DNA of 64,000 nucleotides from Lamellibrachia columna. Lineage: Eukaryota; Annelida; Polychaeta; Sabellida; Siboglinidae. The stretch spans positions 1,900,001 to 1,964,000 of the forward strand of contig OY759266.1 of NCBI GenBank assembly GCA_963662155.1. The letters run 5' to 3'. Below, in pieces: positions 1 through 12,800 of the stretch (positions are counted from its first letter, which is position 1; every line of letters starts with the position of its first letter). The translations under genes and the position numbers were made by a program. The notes below the pieces were generated by a model that saw only the letters and a list, made by a program, of their open reading frames with translations, was not told where the DNA came from and did no database searches.

Positions 1-153
1 GCCACAGACAGCCACAGACAGCCACAGACAGCCACAGACAGCCACATACAACAACAGACAGCCACAGACAGCCACAGACAGCCACAGACAGCCACAGACA
101 GCCACAGACAGCCACAGACAGCCACAGACAGCCACAGACAGCCACAGACAGCC
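1..153. repeat. 10-bp tandem repeat (GCCACAGACA)n
   Basis: About 15 copies of the decamer GCCACAGACA run from the window edge to about 153, with one degenerate stretch near 46-60 (acataca/acaaca). The array is cut by the window start, so its full length is unknown. It lies in the 5' flank of gene 1. Confidence 0.95.
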
Positions 154-858
154 GACGCTGTACCAGGCACTGTCCAGCCATGTTGGATCCATGTATGCAT
201 TGCGTCGGTGTTTTGCCACACGTTTACTGTACTTCGTCTAATTTGTGTGTGTGTGTGTGCGTGCGTTCGTGCGTGTGTGCGTGTGTGCGCGTGCGTGTGC
301 GTGTGAAAGACCACGCAACCCCTATGTTACGTCTTTCTGATACTCTTTATAAATCTACACGGCCTAGAGCATAGAGCGTACACCGATCGTCAACAGGACC
401 CCGACATCGTCCAAAACAACAGGCTGCAGATAATTCCTCCAGATACACCCCGCACCCCCCACAGCCGAACACCCCCGCACCCGTACAGCCGACCGAGTTG
501 GCGGTGGTCGTGACGGTGGAGGCGGTGGAGCGTGACGACATGCCTATAGAATCACTCGGCGGGACTGTCCCGTCGGCGGTGAACCATGAATGAACCAAAG
601 TAGCGGATATGCTCTGGTGATCAGCTACTAGCGTGAACTAGTGAGTCACACCGAGAGAGACGCTAATGCCGTCGGTCGACTAGATCAAGTAAGACGTTTG
701 GGGTGTATGTCTCGGGAGATATTACTCATTTGTAAGATGTTTGTCTATGGATAATGGCGTCGCTAGACCTTCGAGCTCATAGTGGGGGCTTCACCAACAA
801 CATTCAATCGCCGTTGATCTTGGAAAAGTTCTAACGTTAAGTGGGTGCACGGACAGCG
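154..858. other. 5' flank of VWA gene 1
   Basis: No gene is supported here. Positions 243-305 are a GTGTGC/GTGCGT microsatellite; 440-590 is C-rich with a short open minus-strand frame that resembles nothing I know. The bases just upstream of the start (about 830-840, TCTAACGTTAA) recur upstream of gene 2 at 35179-35189, so this is probably conserved promoter or 5' UTR sequence. No clear TATA box is seen. Confidence 0.5.
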
Positions 859-1335
859 ATGACGGGTAGGTCAGTGTGTGTACACGTCCTGTGTGTACAT
901 GTCCTGTGTGTACTCGTCGTTTGTACGGTAGTGGTGCACGTCGAAACAGCCACCAACAATGTGGTGTGCAAGGACGGAACTAGCAACGCCGATTACAAGA
1001 TCAAGGCCATCGACGCGGCTTTTGGTCAGTCTAACTTCACCGACGTCATCTTTCTAGTCGACCGTTCCAAGAGCATTTATGTCGAGGGATTCAAAAACAC
1101 GAAGGAAACTATCAGGACGTTGATGGACTACCTGATGCTCCGTCGCCTGCTCTACCTTCACAAGGACTACACCCGGGTGGCCGTCGTGTCATTCGGCGTC
1201 CAGAGTATGGTCGAGTTTGACGGCATCAGCAGTGACTCGGGCACCGCCAACGCCTGTAACTTCGACGACAAACTCAGCAACATCGGGCTGGGGAAGACGG
1301 GAAGAAACATAACCAACATCGATGCAGCGCTGAAG
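859..1335 (+). CDS. Gene 1 exon 1: signal peptide and N-terminal half of VWA domain
   Basis: The open frame extends upstream to a GTG at 841, but ATG 859 (codon 7 of that frame) is the sensible start and is followed by a Cys/Val/Leu-rich hydrophobic stretch that fits a signal peptide. The VWA begins near D62; FLVDRSKSI supplies MIDAS residues D68, S70 and S72, and TNIDAALK supplies T152. The exon ends in CTGAAG|GTGTGT, phase 0. Within the signal peptide, VHVLC is coded by a tandem GTACAYGTCCTGTGT unit. Confidence 0.88.
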
Positions 1336-4300
1336 GTGTGTATGTGTATTTATATTGACCAGATGTAATGTAGTAAACACGATCTATGAAACTACCACCA
1401 CCACCAAATGGACTTCCACCAAATGGTCTTCCATTGTTTTGACTCTTCAACATCGTTTTATAAAATGTGACAACATATCCGTATATGTGTATCAATAATT
1501 CGACACCTTGTGCAGGAGGCCGATGAGATGTTCTTGTCGAAGTCGAACTCACGGAGTGGCGCCAACAAGGTTCTGTGGGTGTTTTACGACGGTGAAAAAG
1601 ACTTCCCCAGCGGCGCTGTAGGAAAGCTGAAACGACAAGGGGTCACTGGTACGTGCAGATTATACGTGGAGGTGTCGTCAGTACGTGTAGATCTTGTGAA
1701 TAGCAAGATGCTTTGCGTAGTTATTTTTTTCCAATGTTTGGGTCAGTTTTCACTTAATGATAGACCACCACGGATTCTTACAAAAGAGATTGCTATGGAC
1801 AATACACACATTGGTGTAATACTCCTTGACTTTGGGTCGTCCCTCACAAACGACTTATATCTAAACTAACTTATTTCTCTATCTAAACTAACTTATTACG
1901 GAAGCACTGGAAATATCCACAACTGGGTCAGATCATTTATATCAAATAAATTGTAAACAAAAAGTTAACGGAGCCTTGTCAGACATCACATATGTCACAT
2001 CTGGTGTCACACGGGGTTCAGTTCTAAGACCTGCCGTCTTCTTGCTCTACACAAATGACAAAGACGAAAACATAAAATTTCCAATACGTTCGTTTTGCAG
2101 ACGACAGTATTATATACCGTAAGATAACTTCCAAAACCGACCACGACATTTTCTGACCTGATCCAACTACAGACATGGTCTGATATATGGCAAATGGAAT
2201 TATCATTTCAAAATGTGTTCACCTTCCAATAACGAACAAAACAAAACCCAGCATACACCAATATTTTGGACAGCCGATTTCTAAAATATCATTCCACCCA
2301 AAATTAGATTCCAAATTAACCTGGTCAAATCATGTCACTGAAATAGCCTCAACGTCGTCAACATTCGTAGGCACGATTGAATTCTAGGTATATGTAGACC
2401 AGAAGAAAAAGAACATGCTCATTCGGCCAGAGCTTGTGTAATCTTCACCATATGCAGAACCACATGCTATGACACATGTCAACCGTCTTGAACGAGCACA
2501 ACCCTGTGCTGTCAGATTTGTTCATAATGACCGCAACCGAAAACAAAACCCATTATATTTACAACCAGTGCAAACCTTCCATTCACCACCTTCCTCCATT
2601 CGTCACCTTCCTCCATTCATCACCTTCCTCCATTCATCACCTTCCTCCATTCACCACCTTCCTCCATTCATCACCTTCCTCCATTCATCACCTTCCTCCA
2701 TTCACCACCTTCCTCCATTCATCATCTTCCTCCATTCACCACCTTCCTCCATTCACCACCTTCCTCCATTCACCACCTTCCTCCATTCACCACCTTCCTC
2801 CATTCACCACCTTCCTCCATTCACCACCTTCCTCCATTCACCACCTTTCTCCATTCATCACCTTCCTCCATTCACCACCTTCCTCCATTCACCACCTTCC
2901 TCCATTCACCACCTTCCTCCATTCACCACCTTCCTCCATTCACCACCTTTCTCCATTCATCACCTTCCTCCATTCACCACCTTCCTCCATTCACCACCTT
3001 CCTCCATTCACCACCTTCCTCCATTCATCTCTGTCATCTATAAAAACAACCACCCCAACTGACTCTGGCACGAGTAAGTTGGTGTATGTTGTTGTATATG
3101 ATGGTCCGGAACCCATTCATGCACCCTACACATGCCAGAGGAAGTCTACCTATCAGTTCAGTATAGTTGGTATGTATTGGACCTGTCCCACTTTGGCTTT
3201 TTTTTTTCGTATACAGCCTGTTGCGCCACAACATGGCACATAACATAATGGAAGTTGAGGCATGTCCGCACGCTGAGGCATGTCGCACGTTGAGGCATGT
3301 CCGCACACTGGGGCATGTCCGCACGCTGAGGCATGTCCACACGCTTAGGCATATCCGCACGCTGATGCATGTCCGCATGCTGGGGCATGTCCGCACGCTG
3401 AGGCATGTCCGCACGCTGAGGCATGTCCGCACACTGAGGCATGTCCGTACGTTGAGTCATGTCCGCACGCTGAGGCATGTCCGCACGCTGAGGCATGTCC
3501 GCACGCTGAGGCATGTCCGCACACTGGGGCATGTCCGCACGCTGAGGCATGTTAATAAGTATTAATATGTGGCTGACACTCCCAATACTATATCCATATT
3601 GCTGTGTTTATGCATTTTTGGAACGTGTGTCATTAGTATTGTAATTAGTGTTGTCATTAGTGTTGTAATTTGTTTTATCATTAGTGTTGTCATTACTGTT
3701 GTCGTTAGTGTTGTCATTGGTGTTGTCATTAGTGTTGTCATTACTGTTGTCGTTACTGTTGTCGTTAGTGTTGTCATTGGTGTTGTCATTAGTGTTGTCA
3801 TTAGTGTTTTCATTACTGTTATCGTTACTGTTGTCGTTAGTGTTGTCATTGGTGTTGTCATTAGTGTTGTCATTAGTGTTGTCATTAGTGTTGTCATTAG
3901 TGTTGTCATTACTGTTGTCGTTACTGTTGTCGTTAGTGTTGTCATTGGTGTTGTCATTGGTGTTGTCATTAGTGCGGGAAAATTTGCAATGTTCCCGCGC
4001 CGGTCGTTTGAGGCATATCCGCATAGGCGTGGGCGGATATGCCCCAGTCGTGTGCTGGTATGCCCCAGTCTTGTGCTGGTATGCCCCAGTCTTGTGCTGG
4101 TATGCCCCAGTCTTATGCTGGTATGCCCCAGTCTTGTTCTGGTATGCCCCTGTCTTGTGCTGGTATGCCCCAGTCTTGTGCTGGTATGCCCCAGTCTTGT
4201 GCTGGTATGCCCCAGTCTTGTGCTGGTATGCCCCAGTCTTGTGCTGGTATGCCCCAGTCTTATGCTGGTATGCCCCAGTCTTGTGCTGGTATGCCCCAGT

Positions 4301-7300
4301 CTTATGCTGGTATGCCCAGTCTTGTGCTGGTATGCCCCAGTCTTGTGCTGGTATGCCCCAGTCTTGTGCTGGTATGCCCCAGTGCAGTAAGATAATTTAC
4401 ATAACGTAAAGGCTTGATGTAGATGTTATTAGAATATACGTTTAATTTGGTGTCTCGTTTATTTACGGATGCATTGGTCATTATGTGATATAATATTATG
4501 ACACGCGCCTTACGCCTATGTGGATACCCATGAGCTAACCCATATTTCATTATGGAGGGGTGTGACAGGAACCCACGGGGTGTGACAGGAACCCACGGGG
4601 TGTGACAGGAACCCAGGAGGTACTCAAAACATTGTCAGTACTCAATCCTTGAGAATTTCTCTAACTGAACCTCCCTAGACATATTTTAGACTTCTGTCAA
4701 AACATACCCTTTTCAAATTGAGTGCATCGTGTACGTTGAAAACATTGTGTACGTGTAAAACATCGTGTACGTGTAAAACAAGCACTGTTCCATGATATAG
4801 ATTAATTCACAAACTATTTTGATTGACGGATCAATGAGACCTCTCAGTTTCTACCCTTTAGCGTAGAAACGCGTGTTGAGATGTCAAAATTAAGTACCCA
4901 ACAGTTGTGTGATGTGATGCCCTACATGCGGTGTGTGCGGTAATGTGAATTGTACACAAAAAACAAATCCACAATACGTGGAATTTGTCTCAAGGATTAT
5001 ACACTAGAAATGTATTGAGTTCCCCCTCCCCCTCCCCCCCACTGGTGGCAGGTTGGTCTAAAATAGGTGATATTTTGAAGTGGGATGTGTTAAAGACAGT
5101 AAACGGATAACATAATAGTGTTCATGTATCGTGAAGTGTTCATGTATCGTAAAGTGTTCATGTATCGTGAAGTGTTCATGTATCGTGAAGTGTTCGTGTA
5201 TCGTGAAGTGTTCATGTATCATGAAGTGTTCATCTATCGTGAAATGTTCATGTATCGTGAAGTGTTCATGTATCGTGAAGTGTTCATCTATCGTGAAATG
5301 TTCATGTATCGTGAAGTGTTCATGTATCGTGAAGTGTATAATGATTATGTTATTTTTATTCTCTGTCCTTTTGGTTTTCGTCGCTGTAGTTGAGACAGAC
5401 CAGTGTCACGCTGTAGTTGAGACAGACCAGTGTCACGCTGTAGTTGAGACAGACCAGTGTCACGCTGTAGTTGAGACATACCAGTGTCACGCTGTAGTTG
5501 AGACAGACCAGTGTCACGCTGTTGTTGAGACAGACCAGTGTCACGCTGCAGTTGAGACAGACCAGTGTCACGCTGTAGTTGAGACAGACCAGTGTCACGC
5601 TGTAGTTGAGAGAGACCAGTGTCACGCTGTAGTTGAGACAGACCAGTGTCACGCTGTAGTTGAGACAGACCAGTGTCACGCTGTACTTGAGACAGACCAG
5701 TGTCACGCTGTAGTTGAGACAGACCAGTGTCACGCTGTAGTTGAGACAGACCAGTGTCACGCCGTAGTTGAGACAGACCAGTGTCACGTTGTAGTTGAGA
5801 CAGACCAGTGTCACGCTGTAGTTGAGACAGACCAGTGTCACGTTGTAGTTGAGACAGACCAGTGTCACGCTGTAGTTGAGACAGACCAGTGTCACGTTGT
5901 AGTTGAGACAGACCAGTGTCACGTTGTAGTTGAGACAGACCAGTGTCACGCTGTACTTGAGACAGACCAGTGTCACGCTGTAGTTGAGACAGACCAGTGT
6001 CACGCTGTAGTTGAGACAGACCAGTGTCACGCTGTAGTTGAGACAGACCAGTGTCACGCTGTAGTTGAGACAGACCAGTGTCACGCTGTAGTTGAGACAG
6101 ACCAGTGTCACGTTGTAGTTGAGACAGACCAGTGTCACGCTGTAGTTGAGACAGACAAGTGTCACGTTGTAGTTGAGACAGACCAGTGTCACGTTGTAGT
6201 TGAGACAGACCAGTGTCACGCTGTACTTGAGACATACCAGTGTCACGCTGTAGTTGAGACAGACCAGTGTCACGTTGTAGTTGAGACAGACCAGTGTCAC
6301 GTTGTAGTTGAGACAGACCAGTGTCACGCTGTACTTGAGACAGACCAGTGTCGCGTTGTAGTTGAGACAGACCAGTGTCACGTTGTAGTTGAGACAGACC
6401 AGTGTCACGCTGTACTGAGACAGACCAGTGTCACGTTGTAGTTGAGACAGACCAGTGTCACGTTGTAGTTGAGACAGACCAGTGTCACGTTGTAGTTGAG
6501 ACAGACCAGTGTCACGCTGTACTTGAGACAGACCAGTGTCACGCTGTAGTTGAGACAGACCAGTGTCACGCTGTAGTTGAGACAGACCAGTGTCACGCTG
6601 TACTTGAGACAGACCAGTGTCACGCTGTAGTTGAGACAGACCAGTGTCACGTTGTAGTTGAGACAGACCAGTGTCACGTTGTAGTTGAGACAGACCAGTT
6701 TCACGCTGTACTTGAGACAGACAAGTGTCACGTTGTAGTTGAGACAGACCAGTGTCACGTTGTAGTTGAGACAGACCAGTGTCACGCTGTACTTGAGACA
6801 GACCAGTGTCACGCTGTAGTTGAGACAGACCAGTGTCACGTTGTAGTTGAGACAGACCAGTGTCACGTTGTAGTTGAGACAGACCAGTGTCACGCTGTAC
6901 TTGAGACAGACCAGTGTCGCGTTGTAGTTGAGACAGACCAGTGTCACGTTGTAGTTGAGACAGACCAGTGTCACGCTGTACTGAGACAGACCAGTGTCAC
7001 GTTGTAGTTGAGACAGACCAGTGTCACGTTGTAGTTGAGACAGACCAGTGTCACGTTGTAGTTGAGACAGACCAGTGTCACGCTGTACTTGAGACAGACC
7101 AGTGTCACGCTGTAGTTGAGACAGACCAGTGTCACGCTGTAGTTGAGACAGACCAGTGTCACGCTGTACTTGAGACAGACCAGTGTCACGCTGTAGTTGA
7201 GACAGACCAGTGTCACGTTGTAGTTGAGACAGACCAGTGTCACGTTGTAGTTGAGACAGACCAGTTTCACGCTGTACTTGAGACAGACCAGTGTCACGTT

Positions 7301-9847
7301 GTAGTTGAGACAGACCAGTGTCACGCTGTACTTGAGACAGACCAGTATCACGCATCCACTTCACCAAATTTAGGCCGTTGTATTATATAAACTACAACTT
7401 GTTTATGTCGGCCCATTTGACCCCCCAAATAATACTTATGAATACGCCTAACACGCTCTGTGATGTCTGCAGCCTGACATTTACCATTGCAGTTTATCTT
7501 CTGCTCTGTAGCTAAGGCCTGAAATACGCGATGTATATTCGTACACACCTGTGCGGTTATGCCCCAGTACCCTGGGGTATATCCGTACACTAGTGATCAA
7601 TACATATTGATAACACATACATTTTTCTTAGTATAATTGAAGTTTAATAATTAGTAGTTTTAAACTACTAAATGTAGAGAATAAGAAATGTTACCTTCGG
7701 ACATAAACAGTTCATTGGTTATAACCCATTATACCTGCGCGGACATGTCCAACCTTTCCATACACTAAACGATTAATTATTCCACAAATTGCCCCTAGTG
7801 TATGCACACAATCCACTAAACACCCAGCGTTAGCCCAACAATGGGCTGTTTGCAGTGAACGACTTGTGACTGAAAAGCTGAGTCTGTATTCTGTGTATGC
7901 GCAGTGTTTTCGGCCGGAGTCGGTGCACCGCCGCACGGCTGGATGGACTCGGTTGACAGAGAGAACAACGTCATTTCTTTCGCCGACGACAAGTACCACT
8001 ACGCATGCGCAGAAAATTGGATGTCGATCATAAATAATGTGACTTCGAACGAAAAAGACAACATCGGTAGGTTGACTCTCCTTGCCGTCAGTGGTAGTGT
8101 CTCCTGCGACGGAGGATGACTCCCTAGCAGCGTTAACTCGACTCGGGGGGCATATGTCATTTGGTAGAGAAAAGCAGAAAGCCGACACACCACGACTGCT
8201 CTATTTGAACAATTGAACTTAAACAACTAACGTATTTACTAATGAAGGTGTAATCGCGCAATCGAATAGTCTCGGATCATCTACATATTCACAACAATCC
8301 ACCAGTTTGGACTGGTAGATATCCGGCAGTACACGTACCTGTGTAAACGGGGGTTTATTAAACTTGTGTAGAAGGTTTGTTAGTGGTCGAAAAAATGCAT
8401 GTATACACACGTGTATGTTACAGACGCTAGTGACAACGAACGAGCGTTGTACGTGCCCGATGACACGTACACAAAAGGAAAGTGTTCCTCCTGCCCGCGT
8501 CTACAGCGCTGCGTCTGTAACGTTCTCAACAGACGCTACACTTGTGCAAGTAAGTCACAAACACTTATGATATCTGCTATGAACAGTATACGTTTGGTGA
8601 TTGATTGTGTTACCCTTGCCCTTGAGGTCAACAGGAGATCGCTCCGATCGACAGTAGCGGGGAGACAGTAGCGAAGGAGTCGGGTTGCAAGGAGATGATA
8701 GTTAAGGCGATGGGAGTGAGGGAGACGGGATGGAGGGTGTCAGGAAGGAAGGCGACGGGAGCGCAAGTTATCCAGGCGACGGGAGGTAAGGTCACAGGTC
8801 GTAGGGAGACAGGACGTAAGGAGACAGGACGTAGGGAGGCAGGACGAAAGGAGACGAGAAGGAAAGAAATGGGAGGGAAGACAAATGGATCGAAGGAAAG
8901 GGGAGTGGGGGAGACAGTATCGAATGAGTCAGGGGGGAAGGAGACGATAGTTAAGGCGATGGGAGTGAGGGAGATGGGAGGGAAGGTGTCAGGGGGGAAG
9001 GCGACGGGAGCGCAAGTTAGCCAGGAGACGGGAGGGAAAGGTAACATGCGTGAGAGAGAGCCTGATGAGTGAGAGAGAGCCTGATAACAGTATGCCACCA
9101 AGTGACAAGACTGCAGGACAAAATGTGATGGAGGGGATCCATCGGAAGAGCTATTCCGAGGCAGTGATAGAGGGGGTGAGAAAGAGAGCGAGGGTATTTG
9201 TGGGGGAGTCAATAGTTAGGAAGACCGACAGAGTATAAAACAAGGGAGATGACGTGGTAGTTTGCTTGCCTGGGGCCAAAATAGAGGCGATAACTGAGAG
9301 GGTAGAAAACATCGTGGGTTCGGACAAGGGTGGATCTGTTTTAGTACACGTAGGGACAAAAAACGTAGAGAGGGAGGGTACAACTGCCATAGTTAGGAAA
9401 TCCAGGAATTTGGTCAGAACACTAAAGCAGACGCGGGTTGAGCAGGTAATACTGTCGGGGGTTTTACCAGTAATAGGAAGGCGGGGTTCTATATATCGAA
9501 ATTGCCGGGGGATGGCAATTAACATGCTAGTCGAGAAGCTATGTAGGGAAGAGGAAGTTGGTTTTGTGGATTTGTGGGGAAGTTTTGTTGGAAGGGCTGA
9601 TATGTACATGAAGGACGGGCTTCATGTAAGTGGAAAGGGGGCAGCAGTATTTGCGGATGGACTCTCAGCAGCAGTAGACAGTGGCATGGGTAGCATATCA
9701 AGTATTTTGGTAGTAAACACTATTTAAACTAGAAGTGCAGGGGGGTTACTTAGAGATGCCTCAAGCAGGGCAAGAGGCCACTAGTACAGATAAACCAATA
9801 ATAGAATGTCCGAAAAACATGTCTGAAGCAGGTTATAGATGCGTGTT

Positions 9848-9893
<46 letters not shown>

Positions 9894-12800
9894 TATGCGA
9901 AAACGCACATACGAGCACGAGCACGCACGAGCACGCACGAGCACGCACGAGCACGCACGAGCACGCACGAGCACGCACGAGCACGCACACAAACGCACGT
10001 GTTTGCAAGAATCACTGTCAATATGCATTTATACATTAAATAATTCCCAAATTCTCCGTGTTTTACGCGTGACTCATATGTGCAAAGTCAGCAGGCCAGT
10101 GAATGCTGTCGTCACGCTGTATGAACCAAACAATAACAAAGCACACAATTATTTCAACATAAGTATTGTCACGACACAATGAATTCGACGAAATGTTGGC
10201 CGGTCAGTTCAGGGTCAGCGTGGGCCGTGAGCAAGCGCCATAGGTCAAGTGTTAGGATTGAGCATTGTTCATTCGGTCAACAATAATAATTCCCCAACGC
10301 AAGTGGTATTTTTGCTATCCTTGGCTCAGCAGCCAATTGAGTCACAACTGATCGGCCGAGAGCTGGAAGACGTCGGGTGATCACCACAAGACAAGACCGC
10401 CATATTCGTCACATTCAACTGATGGACAGGTTCCATAGCGCCAATGAACCGACAGCGACTTGGACATACAGTCCCAAACCCTATTGGTTTACACAGTTAA
10501 TTATTATTAGTAAAGTAAATGTCAAACAGAACACAATTCACGCACACTCTGTATAACGCACATCCTATTGCAGGTTCCGTGTAATATATTGAAAAGGTCC
10601 ACTCGCAATTTACAGAACATAAGACATTTATATGACACACAGAATACGACGTCACCCCGACACACACTACTCACCGAGAGGTCAACCTACTGCTCATCAT
10701 TATCATAGTCGGCTCGGCAACAGCTGTCTTGCTTATTCTCATCGTCTGCTGCATTTGCTGCATTTGCTGCAGGCGTAGGCGACGTACAAAACACAGGGAG
10801 GATAGGTAGGTTAATTTAATATTAATCCAGTCCCATCCACTATTACGATGTTCTGGAAAAACTCACAATGTAGTGTAGGCCATTAAGTCGTACATCAAGC
10901 TTTCGTGTAAAGTCTTCGTTAAAAGGTTACTACTGTTAGGTTGGCATTTTTCCACATTTGTAAAAGGTGGCAAATCCAAGATGTCTGCCACCTTACAAAC
11001 GAGTTATGTTCCATCAATTTTTTTTATTTTAAATAATTCCTTACAGGTATATATTTGCGTCTGGTGCTCATTACATTGACAATACCATTTCTTTTTAATA
11101 TATTTATGTTTCACCTTTCAGTTTGTAAACAATACCACCATTTTTTTTAATATTTACAGCCTATATAATTATAGAAAATCAAGTGACAATTTTCTTTTAG
11201 CAAACATTTGACACAAAATTACACAGTGGCCTACTTTAATCCCCTAGTAATATGCGAAATTGTATATATCAGTTGGTTCGTGGCATTTAGATGCTGTATT
11301 ATTCTCAGAATAAAATAGTAGCGAGAAGACATCGACACAATAAAGTATACTTCCAGTTCTCCACCAGTGGCGCCACGTGTACCACCGAGGCAGACTGCCG
11401 CTGATGGAGCGCCACCAGACGACAACGCAGTTTACTACAACGCATCAGTGACGTGAGTGCCCTATTATTGTGGTGCAAGTGGACGTAATATAAAACACAT
11501 GTAACTTCACGTGGGGCATACAATTCTTAAGGTATTGATGTGTCTAATTAACAAACAACGCTTATTGAAGTAAACTATACCCAAAACAAAATCTACAAAA
11601 GTGAAGGATATGTAACTTTAATTGTGCTTGCAGCTGAATTTATGATAACGAAAGCCTAATAACACTTGTTTACCAAATGTCGGTGTAATCGTAGAAAATA
11701 GTGTCGTAAACCAATTATTTACTTACACAGGCCACCTGAAGTAACACCTCGACTGGCCCCGAGGCGGGCGGGCCGTCCGACAGTGTCTGGTGATATTCCT
11801 TCAACAAGGGTCGCCTACTCCAACACCAGCCAATTTGTAACCAGGTGGGTGCAACCGTTTCAATAAGTGCCACATCAAAGATTGCTACTTAAATTAAAAG
11901 CCCATGGTATCGGGGATAGCATAACTGACTGGATAGAACAATGGCTGACTGACAGAAGACAACGAGTTGTAGTAGATGGAGAAGTTTCAAATTGGAAATC
12001 GGTTTTGAGTGGGGTACCTCAAGGGTCAGTACTAGGACCTATATTATTCTTAATTTATATCAATGACTTGGACGACAGTATAACAAGTAACGTACTGAAA
12101 TTTGCGGATGACACAAAACTGTTTAGAAAGGTTAATACTGATGGTGATAAACAACATTTACAAAACGATCTAGACAGATTAGTGAAATGGTCTGAGAAAT
12201 GGCAGATGCTGTTCAATTTTGGGAAATGTAAATGCCTACATACAGGACATGGGAACTTGAATGTAAACTATAAAATGGGAGATACTGTTCTGGGTACTAC
12301 TGTAAAAGAAAAGGACTTAGGAGTTACAATAAGCGCTGATATGAAAGTTTCAGAGCAGTGTGGTATTGCAGCTTCAAAGGGTAATCAAATTCTTGGATTG
12401 ATTAGAAGAAACATAACATACAAGGGAAAAAAGTTAATTATACCTCTTTATAAAGCAATAGTTAGACCTCATTTAGAATACTGTATACAAGCATGGAGAC
12501 CATATCGTAAGAAGGATATAGATACGCTTGAACGCATACAAAGGAGAGCAACTAAAATGATTCCAGAACTTAGAGACCTTAGTTATGAAGAACGCCTGAA
12601 AGAATGTGGTTTAACAACTCTAGAGACAAGGAGGTTAAGAGGAGATCAGATTGAAGTTTTTAAGATATTGAATGGGTATGAAATTATTGATAGAAATATG
12701 TTTTTCTCACTCAAGAAGGATAGCAGAACTAGAGGACATGAGGTAAAATTAGTAAAGGATCAATGTAGATTGGACATCAGGAAGCACTCGTTCTCACAGA

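Noticed and set aside
347..598. Minus-strand 83-codon frame upstream of gene 1
   Set aside because: No similarity, no splice logic and skewed C-rich composition; not supported as a gene.
841..858. Upstream GTG at 841 as the start of gene 1
   Set aside because: In a eukaryotic gene the ATG at 859 is preferred, and its position matches the ATG of gene 2 relative to the signal peptide.
1336..1368. Exon 1 frame reading on to the stop at 1368
   Set aside because: Similarity to gene 2 and the VWA frame stops at the GTGTGT donor at 1336; the next VWA strand continues in exon 2 in phase.
3562..4024. Asn/Asp-rich and Thr-rich ORFs (NDNTNDNT, MTTLMTT)
   Set aside because: Translations of a 12-bp minisatellite; open in all frames that the unit allows.
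5131..7390. Frames of 200-436 codons on both strands (VVETDQCHA, TLVCLNYSV)
   Set aside because: By-products of a 27-bp repeat with a nine-codon period; open in several frames at once, which a real gene would not be.
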